64,000 nucleotides of DNA from Agapanthus africanus (lineage: Eukaryota > Streptophyta > Magnoliopsida > Asparagales > Amaryllidaceae): the NCBI GenBank assembly GCA_030015575.1, contig CM057346.1, positions 561,292,315 through 561,356,314 on the forward strand. The letters run 5' to 3'. The position numbers and the translations under genes are program-made. The notes beneath the pieces were generated by a model. It searched no databases. It worked only from the letters and a program-made list of their open reading frames with translations, and was not told the DNA's origin. Each line of letters begins with the position of its first letter. The first letter of the stretch is position 1. Positions 54,371-64,000 of the stretch are shown here, piece after piece.

Positions 54371-54754
54371 TATCTTTAATTGCAAAAGCCTCTCGGACTC
54401 TCAATCTCTAAGAAAGCGGATGAGTGGCGAACCCAACCATGCACATGGCTCTAGAGGAAGATCGATTGGGTTGCCCTAAGATAGTGTGGCAGCTAGCAAC
54501 TCTCATAGGCTGCTGTGTAAGAATGATTGGAAGCACTTGGCCAGGAATGGTAGTGGATCCGAGCTGCACATTTATCTTATATAATTCTATGTGAGTCCAA
54601 AAAATAGGGACTACAAAGCTTTCCGTTTGTATAGTGAAAGAGACATATAGAAAAGAACAAATTAGAAAAATAGGGAAAATGACCGTACCATACTTGCTAG
54701 GCATTGCGATGTATTTTTCTCGGTCTTCATTTTGAGCTTGCCAGCATGGATCCC

Positions 54755-54866
54755 TAGTGCCGCTATAAACACGGTGGTAACGCAATTTGGCCGTTGAACA
54801 AGAGTTTGAGGTTCAAATCTTGCTTGCGTCGGGCTACGGACCCATGCTCCAGAAAAAAAAAAATTG
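54755..54866 (+). repeat. tRNA-derived SINE-like sequence (family S2, second copy), poly-A tail
   Basis: AGTGCCGCTATAAACACGG, then box B GGTTCAAATCT (54810-54820), GCGTCGGGCTACGGACC and an A-run (54855-54865). It is the partner of 33882-33980. The terminal A-run is typical of retroposed SINEs. Confidence 0.55.
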
Positions 54867-55249
54867 AGAGTTTAGTGTGGGTCAAAATCCAGCTCATAAA
54901 TTCTAATGAGCTAAAACATCGACGTTTCCTTGGTGAAGACCAGCCTGGAGCCAACATGAATTTTTCAACAACAATATCTAATTCCAAGGTCCCAAAGCCA
55001 TCATTTAAATGACACTCACTTTTAACAAGAAATCCTTATAATTAATTTAAAAGAGGTGTGACAATGTAAATTGTTGGAAATTTCTTATTGATAAAATAAA
55101 CTAAATATTTGTGTAATTATTAAGGAATGCAATTATTCAAGGAAATGTCATGTATGTTACGGAGAGTCATCTCTATATGTCAATAAGGGATATTACTAGC
55201 AAGGAACTCCATGCAATGCGCGGATATGAAGTCCAAAATCAAGTAAAAT

Positions 55250-56060
55250 AATATTATTTTAAAAGTTTGTTTTTATATGATTTGTAAGTTGTAACATCTT
55301 ATATTTATGAACTTCGTATGTACATGAAAAATTAATTTGCAATATTTCGGCATTTTCTTCAACATTTCAAAACGAAAACCGCGTATTTTTTTAAAATATC
55401 AAAATTTTCTTTTATTTTCGGCTTTTCATATTTTGCTTGTTTATAGCGATATGAGAATTACGAAATGTACAAGAATCCCATAAAAAATTGTTGTTTTTTT
55501 TTTCTTCAAATTTGCAATATTTTGCACAATATATGATACACGAATATGGCGAAAATTTAAAAATTTTGTTTTTTTTTCCGGTTTTCCAATATTTTACTTT
55601 CTATGGCACAAGAAAATCCTTAAATTTTCAAAAATAAAATATTTTTTGTTATTTTTGGTTTTTCAATATTTTCTATAATATTTTTTTCCTTTTTCAATAT
55701 CATGCATGCTCTAATATATACAAAAATCTTAAATTTTTTTACTTTCTTCAGTTATTTAATATTCTGTATGCTACAACATATACAAAAATCCCAAAACTAT
55801 TTGATTTTTTCAAAATTACAATATTTTGCCCACATAAATAGCGAAACTTTCAACATTGAAATTTTTTAGTTTTTCTTCGTTTTTCAATATCTTGCATGTT
55901 TATAAAATGCGAAAATCGGTATATTTACAAAAATCTCAAAATTTTCTATGCTATTCGACTTTTCAATATTGTGCTTGGTATATAGCACACAAAAATCGCA
56001 ATATTCTTCAAAAATTCTAAAATACTTATTTACTTTAAATTTTTAGTATTTTGCATGCGC
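55250..56060. repeat. AT-rich minisatellite, inverse orientation to 35740-36190
   Basis: A loose unit of about 80-90 bp: TTTTCAATATTTTGCATGCT, ATAGCACACAAAAATCnCAA, AnTTTTnAAAAATTC. It is the reverse complement of the unit near 36 kb. 54870-55250 before it holds nothing I recognise. Confidence 0.6.
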
Positions 56061-56063
56061 ACA

Positions 56064-57477
56064 TGATTGAGAGAGATTTTGCGTACGTGCGTTTTAAAAT
56101 TTAAATTAAGAATACCGCAATCAAAACAGTGTCACTTGGTAGCTAACCGGTTGAATACGGGTCGGTCCACAGGGAAAAAGTGTTATTTTCTTTAAGTTCT
56201 AACGAGTTAAGTCCTATTTTTGGTAGGTTTTGTTTTGAAATCTAAGAATGAGATTCAATTGATTTAAAGTCTTGCTAGGGTTAGGATTAGGCTAGTTTGA
56301 AATATGAATTCTTCTCACTGCTTTCTTTACCCCAGTTAAGATATACGTGTTAGGGTAATAGTCAACAAAGGAGATTAGCACGACTAGGAAGAACTTAGTT
56401 TATTCCTATTGGTCCTTGTCCGTCCTTTCTTAACTCTTAGCCCCAAGCTCCAGTTAATTCAACCACAACCGGTCTAATTAGGGAATCACCGCTATTTTGT
56501 AGGATAGGGTGTCGTAGTAAGTGGTGTGTGGTTGATTTAAATAGAGACCTAATTAATTAAAATTATATGGGTAAGGAAAGGAGTGAGCGAGATTTGCTTC
56601 TCTCAAACCTTCCCTATCCTAATCCTAACAAGTGAGGAATTACTCACTCATTAGAAAAGTGACAAAAGAATTCATTTTTATAATTTTTATTTTAAAAGAC
56701 TATCTAAATTGCAGATAATAAAAGACAGATAAAAAATTGCACGAATTAAATTCAGATAAAAAATGCAAGATAGAAAAAGAAAGCTTACTTTATTGATGAC
56801 CTCTCAACGATTACAAGGAAATTAAAAATTTTGAATCTAAGAATTAAAAAGAGGCATGTCTAATTAGGCTTTCGGTTTTTCTATTTATAGATAGGAGAAA
56901 TCCTAGGTTTTACATCTGATCCATATTTGAATTTAAAAAACTACCCTAAGAAAACCGGGTCAAAGCACCGACACCCACCGACACCTGCACCGACTCGTGC
57001 ATTGCACGGCCGTGGTTCCGCGGCAGAAAGCCATGTTTGGCCGCGGTTCCGCGGCCATATAGTGGGATCTTGATCTCCATCTTTCAGGGTTGCTTCATGT
57101 TACTTTTTCCTTCTGTTTTTTCACTTGGTTCATCAGAATCTTTTCTACTTTCTTCCAGATTTCCAACAGTGCAGAATTATGTGGATTTTTACCTTGAGTT
57201 TCGCATTGAAATCTTGAATCTTGTGCTGCCTTTGTACTTTGTGCATTGAACTGTCTCATGATTTTCATTTGTTCCTTGAACTAGTAGACGGCATCATACG
57301 GATTCATCTATTGTTGGTCGTAGTCTCACATTTGTAGCGTCTTTTCATGAATTTCACTGTAATGATCTGAGAATCTGTAACCTGCAACTATTTAGCAGAT
57401 ATGGATTAAAAGCACCTATTTATTTGTAATGTGATTAAGAATGGGCGATATAATAATACAAAATTCTGATATGAACA
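56064..57477 (-). repeat. 3' LTR of the Athila element
   Basis: Read on the minus strand it starts TGTTCATATCAG at 57477, directly after the polypurine tract (57479-57493). A TATA box TATAAATA is at 56882-56889 (minus). The far end contains words typical of these LTRs (TCACTTGGTAGCTAACCGG, CGGGTCGGTCCACAGGG near 56130-56180). The left boundary is uncertain, between 56055 and 56130. Confidence 0.6.
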
Positions 57478-57500
57478 AATACCCCCAAACTTATCTTTTG
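57478..57500 (-). other. Polypurine tract next to the 3' LTR
   Basis: The minus strand reads TAAGTTTGGGGGTAT directly before the LTR start TGTTCA. It primes plus-strand DNA synthesis. An identical 15-mer lies at 60108-60122. Confidence 0.75.
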
Positions 57501-58732
57501 CTCGTTCCGAGCAAAACCAATTTTATTCTCGATAAATCCTAAGCTCACTTTCGCAGGGAATCACGATTGCACTGAGCTCGTGCAACAAGCCGTTAAATCT
57601 CTAGGTGTCCCTAGTAGAAGTAGTGTTGTCTCTTGAGGGTTTTCAGCTTATACTACCCACAAAATCCTATCAATTTGGCTTTTTGACTCTCATTCTTTAA
57701 TTCAGTATTCTAATAAGAAATTCTATTATTTTCAACCTAGAAATCATCAACCCGTATTTTTTACACTCACTTAACATCTAACTTAAAATCGTATATGTTC
57801 TGTGAATTTATTAAGCTTTCAGCATCTTTTGAATTTTCCTTCTAAGGTTCTATCTCAACTTAGGAATTTTTATCATCTCTACTGAAGGTATAAACCCTAT
57901 CTTTCACTCCTATCTCTCATCCAAACCCCAATCATATACCCCTACGTGTGTGTAATTATCACCCCTACACTTGGAAATTCAATTCAAGCTATCATACTCT
58001 TGTCCATCGTCCAAAGTACTTTTAGTTGGTGAATTTTATATGAAATTGCTCACCCATTTTTTATGCGACCGTTAATACTTCTTGAGGTACCAACGACCGA
58101 TTACAAAATGTGTCCGCGCATTTAGGCGTAATTCCTCGTCTTGTAATATTTAAGGCTTAGCAGTGACTCTCAAACCAGTTGGTCTAAGGCACTAGGTGAT
58201 AAGGCATCCTCGCTATATATATTTTTTTATTTATGCCGTCTTAAGTAATTACAAAACCAGTGTTCATTTTTTTTATCTCTTTATTCACACTTGTACTTTT
58301 ATTTTATTTTCCTTTATACTAAGGAGTTTAGACAAAAGCATTTCAAGGTATTCTCTACTATTCCAAGTTTCAAGGTGCGTGTATATGCTAGTTGTAGGGT
58401 ATATATTTTCAGAATTTAGACTTAAGATTCAGAATTATTTTTCAGACTTACATTTCAAATAAAAAGTTATATACTCTTCCCTTATATTGACTTAGCCCAA
58501 GAACTGAACTCAAAATTTGCCTATTTCTAAATAATCTATAAGGACATATATTTTCTATAGTTAAACTTTAAGAAATGTTATTTTTAGGGTTTTTAATTTA
58601 CTAAGTTTAGGATCTAGTTTTTCCCTACTATTCAACCGTCATGTTGAACTTAAGTCAAATATGGCCAAAATTGAATTTTTCAATTTTTATAATTTTTAAA
58701 GTTTTTCAATTTTCTTATCAAAAGTTGTGCCC
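57501..58732. other. Athila untranslated region between the extra ORF and the LTR
   Basis: No supported gene. T-rich on the plus strand, with CCCCTA/CCACC words; probably the element's 3' untranslated region. Confidence 0.4.
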
Positions 58733-59746
58733 TCACTGCTCATGGTCTCGCCGTCCCCTCGAACATGAACGGGAACGTTCCTCTCTTGCCAGCAGGGTGG
58801 TCATGCCATGCTCTATTTCTGTCACTCGCTGATCCAGGTTGGTCACCATCCCTATCAATCTGTCTATCCCCATAGTCTCTCCCCTAAGTAAACGTGCATG
58901 TGCTGCGGGGGTAAGCTCTTCCTCGCTCGCGGTCGAGCTGGAGCTGGGTGTCTTGGTGGGTACGTCCTCGGCCAGCTCAGTGCGCGAGCATACATCATTT
59001 AAGCGTGTGTAGGAAGTGGATACGCCCTCGAGAAGAGGTCTAATAAGGATTCCTCCATGCATATAAAACTCAAATTTCTCCACAGGGAGGAAATGGAGAC
59101 ACAGTTGTGTTACCAACATAGGGCATGGGTAATTGACAGCCCTCTTGTCCGCACCAATCGAATGAAGTAATACCGTGCACATATCATAACTGGGGTTCCT
59201 AGTCATCAAGGTGTGCACAATATGAAGGGATGGTGTGAAAAATGTCGTATTGTGCGAACTACCAAAAATATTATTTTGTGCCCAACGGCACACAGTTAGT
59301 ACATTCGCAAAGAGGGTTTTAGACTGGTTGCCCTTACGTGGCTCTCTCGAACAGTCATTACCCATCAAGGGTAGGTAATCCTCGAATTGGAGGGGTTGGT
59401 CATGAGTAGGTAGTCTAGATATTAAGGTGACTTTATGGATGAAATCCCTATCGATTATTATTTTCCTATCCCCCCAAATTAGCCTAATGTATCCATGTTG
59501 TGAGAGGCAACCATTCTCCATGCACTCGTAAAATCGGGTGACGAGATCCGGAAGCGCGAAAGAGTTTGGATGGTTAAAAAGTAAGAAATTCCACCCACGC
59601 CTTCGAATATCATCACCGAAATAGCTACCGTAGACCGTGTGTTCAAACATTTGTGAGAAATCTCTTTCGAATTGCAAAGTTGGTACCATCACAGAGAAGT
59701 GCAGAATGTTTCTAAAAATTTTAACAGAGAGGATCGGAGAAAGCAA
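58733..59746 (-). CDS. Extra ORF downstream of pol in the Athila element
   Basis: An open frame of 337 residues on the same strand as pol. The N-terminal two thirds (YGSYFGDDIRRRGWNF, LVTRFYECMENGCLSQHGYI, WGDRKIIIDRDFIHK, GADKRAVNYPCPMLVTQLCL) recall the 'putative plant transposon protein' domain found in accessory ORFs of plant gypsy elements, by pattern only. Near the C-terminus are a Ser/Thr/Glu-rich linker (SSSSTASEEELTP), a short coiled coil (RLIGMVTNLDQRVTEIEHG) and an Arg/Ser tail (RSRSCSRGRR). I see no clear signal peptide or membrane anchor, so an envelope role is not supported. It is the longest unbroken frame after RT in this otherwise broken element. Confidence 0.6.
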   Translation of the reverse strand: MLSPILSVKIFRNILHFSVMVPTLQFERDFSQMFEHTVYGSYFGDDIRRRGWNFLLFNHPNSFALPDLVTRFYECMENGCLSQHGYIRLIWGDRKIIIDRDFIHKVTLISRLPTHDQPLQFEDYLPLMGNDCSREPRKGNQSKTLFANVLTVCRWAQNNIFGSSHNTTFFTPSLHIVHTLMTRNPSYDMCTVLLHSIGADKRAVNYPCPMLVTQLCLHFLPVEKFEFYMHGGILIRPLLEGVSTSYTRLNDVCSRTELAEDVPTKTPSSSSTASEEELTPAAHARLLRGETMGIDRLIGMVTNLDQRVTEIEHGMTTLLAREERSRSCSRGRRDHEQ

Positions 59747-60107
59747 ACCTCCTCTGAAGTTTTCAAAGGGTGACGATGACAGGCGGCGGCGGTTGCGCGG
59801 TCGAAAGGGGGTATAGCGGCGGAAACGCGGCTCCCTGGAGAGATCTCCCTGATCTTTCGGTTGCGGCGGCTAGGGTTTTGAGAGAATTGAGATTAGGGTT
59901 CTGTAAAATCAGAAGAGGGGTCGGGTTGTATTTATAGGGGGTGTTTTGGTTGTTTGCAAAATGGACCTCTTAAAAAGAGGAATTTATTTGTAAATAATTT
60001 TTTTTATTTATTTATTTTTTCTGAAATTTTACAAAAAAATACCCCTAAAAATTGGAGAGAAAAAATTATTTTCATTTATTTTTTTTATATATAATTACAA
60101 GTGGTAC
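59747..60107. other. Leader upstream of the Athila extra ORF
   Basis: GC-rich near 59770-59870 (GGCGGCGGCGGTTGCG on plus), then AT-rich. A TATA-like TATAAATA on the minus strand at about 59930-59937 (TATTTATAGGG on plus) could serve a separate transcript of the extra ORF. Confidence 0.35.
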
Positions 60108-60122
60108 ATACCCCCAAACTTA
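60108..60122 (-). other. Second polypurine tract inside the Athila element
   Basis: TAAGTTTGGGGGTAT on the minus strand, identical over 15 bases to the tract beside the 3' LTR, located between integrase and the extra ORF. Confidence 0.7.
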
Positions 60123-60189
60123 TTTGAAACAGTGTTTCCACTATTTATGGCTGGATAACCGAAATTTAGGGATAGATGGAGGAAGATCA

Positions 60190-61586
60190 GTCAATGTAAA
60201 TCGGCTCCTGCAACAGTAGGAGCTCCTTCGAAGGGTAGTGAGGAATGGTTTAAGCCTATGTCCGTTCACTTTAAATAGTGAACCGTTCTCAGGATTTTCT
60301 AATTCAACCGCACCGTGCAGATATACAGTGCGTACAAGAAATGGCCGTTTTCATCGAGATCTGAGCTTGCCGGGATGGAAATGTAGCCGGGTGTCGTAAA
60401 GTAAAATCTGTTGACCAGGTTTAAAAGTTTTGCGCATAAGGTATTTATCGTGAAATACCTTCATTCTGTTTTTGACGACAACTGCGTTCTCGTAAGCTTC
60501 ATCCCGAAGCTCGCTCAATTCGTTCAATTGCAGCTTTCTATGGCTGCTCGCATCTCCTAAAGATAAATTCAACTCTTTTATCGCCCAAAATACTCTATGC
60601 TCAATTTCAACTGGAAGGTGGCAAGCCTTTCCATAAAAAATCCTATATGGAGACATGCCAAGATCGGTCTTATAGGCAGTTCGAAATGCCCAAAGGGCAT
60701 CAATAAGTTTTAGAGACCAATCATTACGGTTTTTGGAAACCATTTTCTACAATATCTATTTAATTTGCCGATTTGAAACCTCGGCTTGCCCACACGTTTG
60801 GGGATGATAGGGCGTTGATAGCTTGTGATTAATGGAATATTTCCGCATTAAGGACTCGAAAGTCCTATTACAGAAATGAGTTCCATTATCGCTGATGATT
60901 GCGCGGGGGTGCCCAAACCGAGAGAAAATATTTTCTTTGAGGAATCTAACGACAACCATGTTGTCATTAGTCCGGCTGAGCACAGCCTCGACCCACTTAG
61001 AAACATAGTCAACAGCGAGGAGAATATACACGTTCCCAAAAGAATTGGGAAACAGTCCCATAAAATCTATCCCCCAAACATCAAAAATTTCCACAACCAA
61101 TATTGGTTGGAGCGGCATTTCGTTTCTCCTAGATATCCGGCCCAAGTGTTGGCACCGGGAGCATGTCTTGCACTACTCATGTACGTCTTTAAAAAGTTGT
61201 GGCCAGTAGAACCCACATTGCAAGATCTATTCGGCTGTCTTTTTAAGGCCAAAATTCCCGCCACAAGCTTGATCGTGGCAGAATAACAGTACGCTCTTAA
61301 ACTCATTATAGGGGACACACCGACGAATGATTTGGTCGGGACAGTATTTGAGTAAATATGGTTCATCCCAGTAAAAATGTTTTACCTGGGGTTGAAATCG
61401 GAGTCTGTCCTGATTCGACCATTCATTTGGTATAAGTCCGGTGGCTAAATAATTCACAATATCTGTGAACCAAGGTTCGCATGATATAGTCAAGAGCTGC
61501 TCATATGGAAAAACGTCTTTTATAGGAATTTGAACGCTGGCGAAGAAGAAAGGCATGAAAGATGGTCGGCGACTACGTTTTCGCAT
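60190..61586 (-). pseudogene. Athila integrase (broken)
   Basis: Pieces: 61227-61586 (CHDQACGGNFG, where the second zinc-binding His is Asn), 60756-61145 with the catalytic Asp of GIDFMG, Asp of SDNGTHF and Glu of GQAEVSN, and 60351-60743 (DALWAFRTAYKT, MSPYRIFYGKACHLPVEIEH). Nonsense codons separate the last two (stop at 60756, same frame); a frame change separates the first. The C-terminal end continues in another frame to about 60190 ([17 protein letters not shown]). Confidence 0.8.
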
Positions 61587-62922
61587 CCTCTTTTGTCTCT
61601 GATGACAAGGTCAAACTCTTGTAGTAAGAGGATCCAACGTATCAGCCAAGATTTAGTGTCCTTCTTCGCAAAAAGATGGCGAAGAGCTGAATGGTCAGTG
61701 TATACGATGACTGGAGAGCCGATTAAGTAGGGCCTGAACTTTCTAATCCAAACACAACAGCTAAGAATTCCTTCTCGGTTGTTGCGTAATTTAATTGGGT
61801 CTCATTCAAGCTTCGGCTAGCGTAATAGATCACATGCGGCATTTTATTGATGTGCTGTCCAAGAACAGCACCAATGGCAAAATCAGATGCATCGCACATA
61901 ATCTCAAATGGATGCGTCCAGTCAGGAGACGAAAGAATTGAAGCAGAAGTAAGTGAGTTTTTCAATGACTCGAACGCCTTCATACAGCTTGAGTCGAAAT
62001 CAAATGTGGTGTTCTTGGCCAACAAAAGAGTCAAGGGTCTAGCAATCTTACTAAAATCCTTGATGAACCGTCTATAGAAACCGGCATGGCCAAGGAAGGC
62101 TCGAATGTCTCGGACGCATTTGGGAGGAGGGAGATTGGAGATGACTTCAATCTTAGCTTTATCTACCTTAATGCCATTTTGCGAGATGATATGTCCTAAG
62201 ACAATACCTTCTCGTACCATGAAGTGGCACTTCTCCCAATTTAAAGTAAGGTTCTTATCCTTACACCGGGTAAGGACTGCGTCTAAATATAGCAAACACT
62301 CATCAAAGGAGTCGCCGAAAATAGAGAAATCATCCATGAAGATCTCCAAGAATTTTTTCACCATGTCAGAAAAAATTCCCATCATACACCGCTGGAAGGT
62401 AGCGGGTGCATTGCATAACCCAAAGGGCATGCGGCGGTAAGAAAACGTACCGAACGGACAAGTGAATGTGGTCTTGTCTTGGTCTTTTTCGGCGATGGGA
62501 ATTTGGTTATAGCCGGAGTAGCCATCCAAAAAGCAATAGTATTCGTGCCCAGCCAATCGTTCTAGCATTTGGTCAATAAAAGATAATGGAAAGCGGTCTT
62601 TCCGTGTCGCGGCGTTGAGTTTTCTATAATCGATGCATACTCGCCACCCAGTTTGGGTGCGAGTAGGTATTAGCTCTTTCGCCTCATTAGTTATGACCGT
62701 TATGCCCGATTTCTTTGGGACAACATGAATGGGGCTAACCCACTTGCTATTAGAGATAAGGTAAATGATACCACTATCAAGACATTTTACGATCTCCTTT
62801 TTAACAGCCTCCTTCATGACTAGGTTGAGTCGTCTCTGTGGATCCCTTGCTGGCTTGGCATCATCCATCATATGAATATGATATTCAGCTATTAGGGGAC
62901 TAATCCCCTGGATGTCCGCCAT
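61587..62922 (-). pseudogene. Athila reverse transcriptase and RNase H
   Basis: 61723-62922 is a long open RT frame: GWRVCIDYRKLN, FLDGYSGYNQIPIAEKDQ, FSYRRMPFGLCNAPATFQRC, catalytic MDD at residues 196-198 (EIFMDDFSIFG), FLGHAGFYRRFIKDFS, then RNase H IMCDASDFAIGAVLGQ and [20 protein letters not shown]. The frame shifts near 61740 (reading ends ESSGPT), and the rest of RNase H runs on to about 61590 in other frames. The stop that separates it from the protease (62926-62928) stands where the family has tryptophan. Confidence 0.85.
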
Positions 62923-62925
62923 AGT

Positions 62926-63978
62926 CTAGCCAAAAGCTTGCCGATTGCTTTGTAAGACCGTTAAAAGGGCTTTCTCTTGCTCGGGGGCTAGAGATGCCGA
63001 GCTGATAACAGGAAGGGTCTCATTTTCACTTAAGTAAGCATATTTAAGGTGGGACGGCAATGGTTTGAGTTCGAGTATTGGAGGCGAAACAATTGAAGGT
63101 AAAATTGGTGAAATTGTCTCGAACTCGAAGGATTCCAACAGAGGTTCAAAACGAGTGTAAGCAACCGAGTTGGTTGGTTCAGCTAACTCATCTGAAAATT
63201 CAAAGGATTCAAACTCGGGTGGTGATTGGTCAAGATCGTTTGAGAATATGAAACACTCGTAGTCATTATCAGGCGTGAAAACAGTATCAGATTCAAGAAA
63301 GAACGCACTAGTGGCGTTAAAATTGCTATGATCGAACAGAAATTTCTCACGCTCACAGTCCTCCTGGGTGATCTCTTGGATCGAGCAAACATCAAGTATA
63401 TTAGCATTAGGTTCGGAGGGCAGATTCCCCAACTTAAAAATGTTGAGCTCAATTGTCATGTTCCCAAAAAATAAGTTCATCGAACCATTTCGACAATTGA
63501 TCACCGCATTAGAAGTTGCAAGGAATGGTCGACCGAGTATCACCGGAATTTGACTCCGGGGGTTAGCTACAAGCTGTGTGTCCATAACAATGAAATCAAC
63601 GGGGAATATGAAGTCCCCTACTTTAATCAACACATCCTCTAACTCACCCCTAGGATGGGTGATGGATCGGTTGGCCATTTGGAGAGTACAATATGTGGGT
63701 TTCAGCTCTCCAACGCCTAGTTGCTCATATACTGAATAGGGAAGCAGGTTAACACTGGCACCAAGATCTAAAAGTGCTCGGTTTATGTTCTTATCCCCAA
63801 TAGTTATTGAAATCATAGGACAGCCATGGTCCTTTCGTTTTTGAGGTAAGGGTTGGGTAAGAGTATCACTCACTGCACTGGCCAAGAAAACTTTCTTAGG
63901 TACCTGTGATTTCCTCTTCTTGGTGCATAAGTCCTTCAAGATTTTAGCATAAGAAGGGACTTGTTGGATTGCATCCAA
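62926..63978 (-). pseudogene. Athila protease region
   Basis: An aspartic protease with the Athila-type active-site box ALLDLGASVNLLPYSVYEQL (D71, near 63768). The flap/core follows: YPRG-like HPRGELEDVLIKVGDFIFP, VDFIVMDTQ and PVILGRPFLATSNAVI. A long acidic linker (residues about 200-300) leads to RT. The frame is open to the edge of the window, so gag lies beyond it. It is cut from RT by one TAG at 62926-62928. Confidence 0.85.
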
Positions 63979-64000
63979 GAGGGGAATGTTAATGCTAACC

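Larger units (their letters stand above)
56064..63978 (-). mobile_element. Ty3/gypsy element, Athila lineage (3' part; gag end beyond the window)
   Basis: In the direction of transcription (right to left): protease, RT/RNase H, integrase, an untranslated stretch, an extra ORF and a 3' LTR. The protease DLGAS box, the RT box FMDDFSIFG and the polypurine tract TTTGGGGGTATT are Athila-type. The extra ORF downstream of integrase also fits this group. Several stops and frameshifts show the copy is dead. No 5' LTR is in the window. Confidence 0.85.

Noticed and set aside
58733-59746. Envelope gene of the Athila element
   Set aside because: No signal peptide, hydrophobic fusion-like stretch or C-terminal anchor is visible; only position fits.

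Overview
This window is nuclear DNA of a flowering plant, almost certainly a eudicot. The evidence is a three-exon RuBisCO small-subunit gene with a chloroplast transit peptide and introns at the eudicot positions, other spliced plant genes, and a heavy load of plant-type transposable elements (Ty3/gypsy of several lineages, CACTA, tRNA-derived SINEs). I cannot name the species.

Layout. (1) 1 to about 11960: a degenerate minus-strand Ty3/gypsy element of the Tat type (gag, protease, RT, RNase H plus a second RNase H, integrase). Its untranslated ends are packed with short palindromes whose arms change together. (2) 12200-24668: a 12.5 kb composite CACTA element with a GAG target duplication. 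It consists of two related CACTA copies in inverted orientation and sits inside the last exon of an older CACTA-like gene, whose remnants are 12014-12199 and 24672-25456. (3) 27587-35070: a class II LOB-domain (LBD) gene of two exons. Its roughly 6.9 kb intron holds a complete but dead 5.57 kb gypsy element (AAGTG duplication, two LTRs) and two SINE-like copies. (4) 35.7-44 kb: repeat-rich ground with gypsy scraps, AT-rich minisatellite, a fold-back element, tandem copies of an LTR/primer-site-like sequence, and a possible chromo-barrel gene fragment. (5) 44477-47681 (minus): an apparently intact six-exon manganese-type cation diffusion facilitator (MTP9/10 type). (6) 49.85-50.45 kb: a GC-rich minisatellite island. 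(7) 51678-53362: rbcS, with an I-box/G-box/I-box light-responsive promoter. (8) 54-56 kb: SINEs and a second AT-rich minisatellite. (9) about 56064 to the right edge: the 3' part of a minus-strand Athila-type gypsy element (protease, RT/RNase H, integrase, an extra ORF, 3' LTR) with two identical polypurine tracts.

The three host genes have no pathway in common; they are islands between nested transposons. The strongest unusual signals are the families of short palindromes in the Tat element, several with arms that co-vary, the composite CACTA element that moved as one unit, and the zinc-finger module found three times in the Tat polyprotein. All coordinates and splice sites were read by eye; no search or alignment was run.
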